A DNA stretch of 64,000 nt from Tulasnella sp. 424 (Eukaryota; Basidiomycota; Agaricomycetes; Cantharellales; Tulasnellaceae). The stretch lies in assembly GCA_019633425.1 (NCBI GenBank), contig WSUB01000103.1, positions 1 to 64,000 of the forward strand, written 5' to 3'. Positions 61,177 through 64,000 of the stretch are shown here, one piece after another (position 1 is the stretch's first letter; each line of letters starts with the position of its first letter). Below the pieces are notes generated by a model that was given only the letters and a program-made list of their open reading frames with translations, made no database searches and was not told the DNA's origin. The translations under genes and the position numbers were made by a program.

Positions 61177-63619
61177 ATGGCTGGGAAATCGTGGCAGACG
61201 ATCGTACAAGAAAAACAAGCCGAGCAAGCTCGTTTGATCGAGGATGTCGTTGGCAAGGCCAAAGCAGCCGAGGAAGAAACACTCGAAGGTGGGGTGAAGA
61301 ATGAGGATATCGTACACGTCACTGGTATGTTTCTTGTGTAGAGGTTTGATGTCTACGTGCAGTACTGATGACTGTTGCTCGGGCGACCTCCTTTCTTTTT
61401 TTTTGACGCTCAGCGACGGAAATCGTTCAAAACATCCAAGCTGGCAAACCTGGTTGGACAGCAGAGAAAGTTGTGCTGGCGTTTGCGATACGAGCTGTTG
61501 AGGCCCAGGAAAAGACTAAGTGCTTGACTGAGAGTGCGTTTCACTTTCGCTCTTCCCCGGTTCCAAAGGGTGACCGAGGACGACAACCTTTTGCTGACAT
61601 GTGATGTATACGTGGGCAGTCATGTTCGCTCAAGCATTGGAAGAGGCGCGAGCGCTTGACGCTGAATTCGGTCGGACGAAGAAGATTAGAGGGCCGTTAC
61701 ATGGATTGCCGATCAGTCTGAAGGATAGCTGTAAGTATTTAAAGAACGTGCTGTATTGCCGTTAAGGTGCTAAAACAAAAGATATCGCAAACCAGACAAG
61801 GTCAAAGGTTATGATGCCACCATCGGGTTTACACAGTGAGTTTCTTCGTAGAAGTACTCGCCTTACGGACTGCTAATTGAATTTGCCACACCAGGTGGGC
61901 TGACAAGCCTAGCGACGTTGACGCGGAGGTCAGGCCGCAGCAGATCAATTGCAACCACCGACCGACAAACATCTACTGACGACTTTTCGTGTCTTCAGAT
62001 TGTGAACCATATCCGCGCTGCTGGAGGAATTCCTTTCGTCAAGACTAATGTCCCGCAAACAATGTTGTCTTTCGAGTGCGCCAATCCTTTATGGGGGAGG
62101 ACTCTCAACCCATACAGCCCCGACCACACATGTGGAGGATCGAGTGGCGGAGAGGCTGCTCTTGCTGCTTGCGACGGGACTGCTTTGGGATTCGGTAGCG
62201 ACACCGGTGGAAGGCAAGTCCTTTGTTGGTTGTTCGTCGTTTCGAACCGACATGCGCTGACGAGCGATGTTTTCGCAAAGCCTTCGTATCCCTCCGGGCT
62301 TTTCGGGAGTGTATGCTTTGAAACCGGGTCAACACCGCGTAGCAAGGTCTGGTACGGTCGGACCCGTGCCAGGATTCGAAGCCCTGACATCGGTCAACGG
62401 GCCCATCGCGCGTTCAGTCACCGATATCGAACTTGCCTCTCGAGTCTTGTTCGGAAAATCGGACGCCCTCAACGAAACCCTTCCGCCAGTACCTTACCGT
62501 AACGTTACCGTTCCGAAGAAGTTGAAGTTTGGGTACTACAAGACTGGTGCGTGAGCTGATCGTAATGTCCGACTCGCATCGCTGAGCGCCGGCACGCTTT
62601 TCCCAGATCAATTGATCAAAGTTTCCCCCGCTTGTCAGAGAGCGGTCCAGGAGACGGTGGACGCTCTACGTCAAAAAGGCCACGAATGCGTCGAGTTTGT
62701 TATCCCGAACGACCTTGAAGCCGCGCGGGTTTTCGTTGCTTTGACTTCGGCGGACGGATACAAGACTTTGACCTCTCATATCGGTCCTGACCCTCCGGGT
62801 CGAACTTTGTTCCTGGTTACTCTAGGATCCAAAATCCCGTGTAAGTCTCCATTCGCCCATAACGTAGGCTGAGAAACTTGCTGAACTTACCGTTGCACGT
62901 GCAGCCTTCGTTCGCTCACTCGCGTGTTGGGCGGCCCGGACGTTCAAAGGCGACGATTCATGGGCGGCTCTCTTCTCCAACTCGCACCCAAGGACGGTAT
63001 CAGAGTTCTGGGCCGAAACGAAAGCGAGGAACGAATACAACAAGTTCTTCCACGACAACGTAAGTCCTTCCAAAACGCGTAAGATGACTCGACGAGAAAG
63101 CAATACTTACAACGCTATTAAAACACCACCCCGAATAGGTTTGGGGAAAGCACGACTTCGACGGCATCATCTGTCCCGTAAACGCTCTGCCATCTGTTCC
63201 TCATGGGTGCGTTCAGTGCCCGGTGTTGTCCGACTGTTTTGCTCATCTGTACGCCCCTCCTTCTCAGAGGCTCCACGCTACTGTCTCCTCTGGCCTTCAC
63301 CACGTCACTGTACAATGTTGTTGACCACCCCGTTGGAATCGTACCGGTTACTCGCGTGGACAAGACCAAAGATGCCATCAGTGAGGAGTGGAGCGACCCA
63401 GCAACGGGCGGTCCAAAAGGTTCACCAATCATCCACGCGACGATGTATGAAGGTCCAAAGGCGGTTTATGACCCTGTGGCGATGAATGGCATTCCAATAG
63501 GTGTGCAAGTCGTCGGAAAGCCTTGGGAGGACGAGAAAGTAGTCGAGATGATGAAGGTCGTAGATGGTGCTCTTGGAAAGAGGGGCTTCGGCCCGGGCGC
63601 TTGGGCTGGAAAAGCGTAG
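61177..63619 (+). CDS. Amidase-signature hydrolase (FAAH/acetamidase type)
   Basis: Eleven exons (61177-61324, 61414-61533, 61620-61730, 61796-61835, 61895-61928, 61999-62213, 62281-62546, 62607-62840, 62905-63059, 63139-63206, 63268-63619) give 580 residues. The amidase signature is complete: Lys124 in [18 protein letters not shown], cis-Ser199 in [13 protein letters not shown], and nucleophile Ser223 in [13 protein letters not shown]. The spacings (75 and 24) equal those of rat FAAH K142-S217-S241. It hydrolyses amide bonds, releasing ammonia or an amine; fungal acetamidases (amdS) and fatty-acid amide hydrolases are the close relatives. There is no N-terminal membrane helix, so it is likely soluble. 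Intron 6 begins GCAAGT, a GC-AG intron that splits the Ser223 codon. No lesion is seen. Confidence 0.92.
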
Positions 63620-63757
63620 AGTTACTTCTTGATATTTCTTCTTCATTTCTCTCGTTTTGTTTTACTTAGGGATTTATGTGCTTGAATTTGGATATCAAGG
63701 TTCTTTTTCCGTCGGTGCTTATGTAACGGAAAGCGATAAGACCGAGCAGCGTCCCCC

Positions 63758-64000
63758 CATCGACCCGGTCGCACAGGCTCTCCATCTTGATACATCACCA
63801 CCCGCTCGTGCCACCACGGAAGCAAAGTCCCCGGTCAACCCATGTCCCCAACGGATTCGTACCCATCTCCTCCGACATCGCAAGATTCCCCGCCGCAGAG
63901 CGCCATTCCTGCTTTCGCGTTGGCGTCTGCGACGTCGAGCCTTCCCCCTACTTCGGCGAGCAACATGTCCAGTCATGGAGACCGACTGTATACGAGTCGA
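63758..64000 (+). pseudogene. Decayed partial copy of the SLY41-like 3' exon
   Basis: This stretch is about 90% identical to 60330-60570 inside the carrier gene's tail (CACCACGGAAGCAAAGTCCC, CCAACGGATTCGTACCC and so on). It encodes the same Pro/Ser-rich tail (SKVPGQPMSPTDSYPSPPTS) until a one-base deletion (ATAGGAGACC becomes ATGGAGACC) shifts the frame near 63977. The copy continues past the window end. Only the tail is present here; no carrier helices precede it. Confidence 0.8.

Overview
The window is nuclear DNA of a filamentous fungus, almost certainly a basidiomycete of the Agaricomycetes. Genes carry many short (about 45-100 nt) GT-AG introns. The families fit too: a membrane-anchored hybrid histidine kinase, kinase-TPR fusions, F-box-like repeats, and spliced housekeeping genes. 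I could not fix the genus; Cantharellales-type genomes rich in kinase-TPR and F-box families are only a guess.

The left half (1 to about 30 kb) is an accessory region made of a segmental duplication of about 13.4 kb. Each unit holds a hybrid histidine kinase (HK, minus strand), a spacer, and a kinase-TPR gene (TPRK, plus strand); each TPRK converges on the next HK. HK-A (cut by the window edge) and HK-B are broken in different ways. HK-C (25703-29947) can be spliced into an intact 1138-residue protein. TPRK1 and TPRK2 are intact seven-exon genes whose C-terminal halves are in-frame arrays of nearly identical 120-bp (40-residue) TPR units. A third, inverted copy (TPRK3, 39231-42528) has a nonsense codon between kinase and TPR parts.

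The middle (30.6 to 38 kb) holds conserved genes: a small unknown gene, a BRAP2/ETP1-type RING protein divergent from the AP-1 gamma-adaptin gene, and a TMEM14-family gene. A second TMEM14 gene lies at 44167-44759, so the two TMEM14 genes flank TPRK3.

From 45.4 to 52 kb three tandem F-box-like genes follow, all on the minus strand. The first contains a run of Ns flanked by identical 78-bp ends, which looks like an assembly artefact.

From 53.3 kb to the end the genes are ordinary: an endonuclease/exonuclease/phosphatase-family enzyme, a coiled-coil protein of unknown function, a SLY41-like triose-phosphate-translocator family carrier, and an amidase with its Lys-Ser-Ser triad. The last 240 bases are a decayed partial copy of the carrier's 3' exon.

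The most unusual element is the TPRK family. A non-RD kinase is joined to concertedly evolving TPR repeats through a 55-nt intron. Retaining that intron would give a kinase-only protein with a similar 12-residue tail in all three copies. By analogy with fungal STAND receptors with high-internal-conservation repeats, these may be recognition kinases, but that is inference.
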